Both the position numbers and the translations under genes were made by a program. Shown here one piece after another: positions 35,172 to 35,308 of a stretch of DNA of 35,308 nucleotides (positions within the stretch are counted from its first letter, which is position 1; each line of letters begins with the position of its first letter). The DNA is from an uncultured Verrucomicrobiota bacterium (GTDB lineage: Bacteria; Verrucomicrobiota; Verrucomicrobiia; Limisphaerales; CAIMTB01): NCBI GenBank assembly GCA_903844265.1, contig CAIMTB010000587.1, positions 1 to 35,308 on the forward strand, read 5' to 3'. The notes under the pieces were generated by a model. The model was not told the origin of the DNA. It did no database searches and was given only the letters and a program-made list of their open reading frames with translations.

Positions 35172-35308
35172 GTGCAGGGGGTTGGCGCGTCGTTCGTGGC
35201 CTTCGAGGCCGAAAGCCCCTCGAGCCTCGCCGCGGGCGCGCCTGAAAACTGGACTGCGCTGGGCGACGTGAGCGCGAGCGGAGGCAGCGCCTTGAGCTCG
35301 GCCGGAAC
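35172..35308 (+). CDS. Partial open frame resembling a carbohydrate-binding domain
   Basis: The frame is open from 35154 to the window edge; the first usable start is the GTG at 35172, 7 bases after the protease stop. The peptide reads 'VAFEAESPSSLAAG', 'ENWTALGDVSASGG' and 'SALSSAG', which is reminiscent of the first strands of CBM6-like domains in secreted Verrucomicrobia proteins. No signal peptide or ribosome site precedes it. It could be a true gene start, a detached domain, or the product of a frame change after the protease. The end lies outside the window. Confidence 0.35.
   Translation, partial: MQGVGASFVAFEAESPSSLAAGAPENWTALGDVSASGGSALSSAG

Noticed and set aside
1-35308. CRISPR arrays, tRNA or rRNA genes, phage or toxin-antitoxin modules
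   Set aside because: No regularly spaced direct repeats, cloverleaf-like segments, transposase/integrase motifs or paired small toxin-antitoxin genes were seen on reading both strands.

Overview
This 35.3 kb window is GC-rich and densely coded. It looks like a chromosomal segment of a Verrucomicrobiota bacterium, most likely the Limisphaerales/Pedosphaera-like group. That placement is inferred from content. The clues are a prepilin-like protein with an '[16 protein letters not shown]' N-terminus plus an H-x9-DG motif, a giant secreted CotH/lamin-tail protein ending in a 'DADHDGVPALLEYAMGT' segment, a secreted Gfo/Idh oxidoreductase with a Tat-like signal, and GC-rich palindromic intergenic repeats. 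No rRNA, tRNA, CRISPR array, transposase or phage gene was found.

Region 1 (1-10087, + strand) is a complex I operon: nuoC (3' end), nuoD, nuoH, nuoI, nuoJ, nuoK, an MrpD/NuoL-like antiporter subunit, an 86-aa membrane protein, a second antiporter-like subunit with a NuoL-type C-terminal arm, nuoM and nuoN. The genes overlap or nearly touch. No nuoE, nuoF or nuoG lies between nuoD and nuoH, where they usually sit. Four antiporter-like subunits are present instead of three, and one of them lacks the central TM7 lysine. This is the most unusual system in the window.

Region 2 (10124-14832, - strand) holds release factor 3 (prfC), a Tat-type Gfo/Idh/MocA oxidoreductase and a serine beta-lactamase-family hydrolase. 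Region 3 (14966-18250, + strand) is a compact three-gene unit: a short phosphotransacetylase (pta), a separate P-loop/DRTGG protein resembling the regulatory half of long Pta enzymes, and hisC. Its 3' end overlaps by 71 bp a convergent gene encoding a sugar-kinase/MurQ fusion, probably for amino-sugar or peptidoglycan recycling.

Region 4 (20070-21787) contains a palindromic repeat, rmuC, and a strong hairpin between convergent genes. Region 5 (21788-32042) is a secretome block: a GH-like TIM-barrel protein and a parallel beta-helix protein in one operon, a divergent pseudopilin-like protein, and a 1459-aa CotH/discoidin/lamin-tail protein. Region 6 (32043-35308) has a 536-bp intergenic stretch with two further repeat modules and an AT-richer leader, a subtilisin-like secreted protease with a charged, repeat-containing linker, and the start of an open frame resembling a carbohydrate-binding domain that runs off the window.
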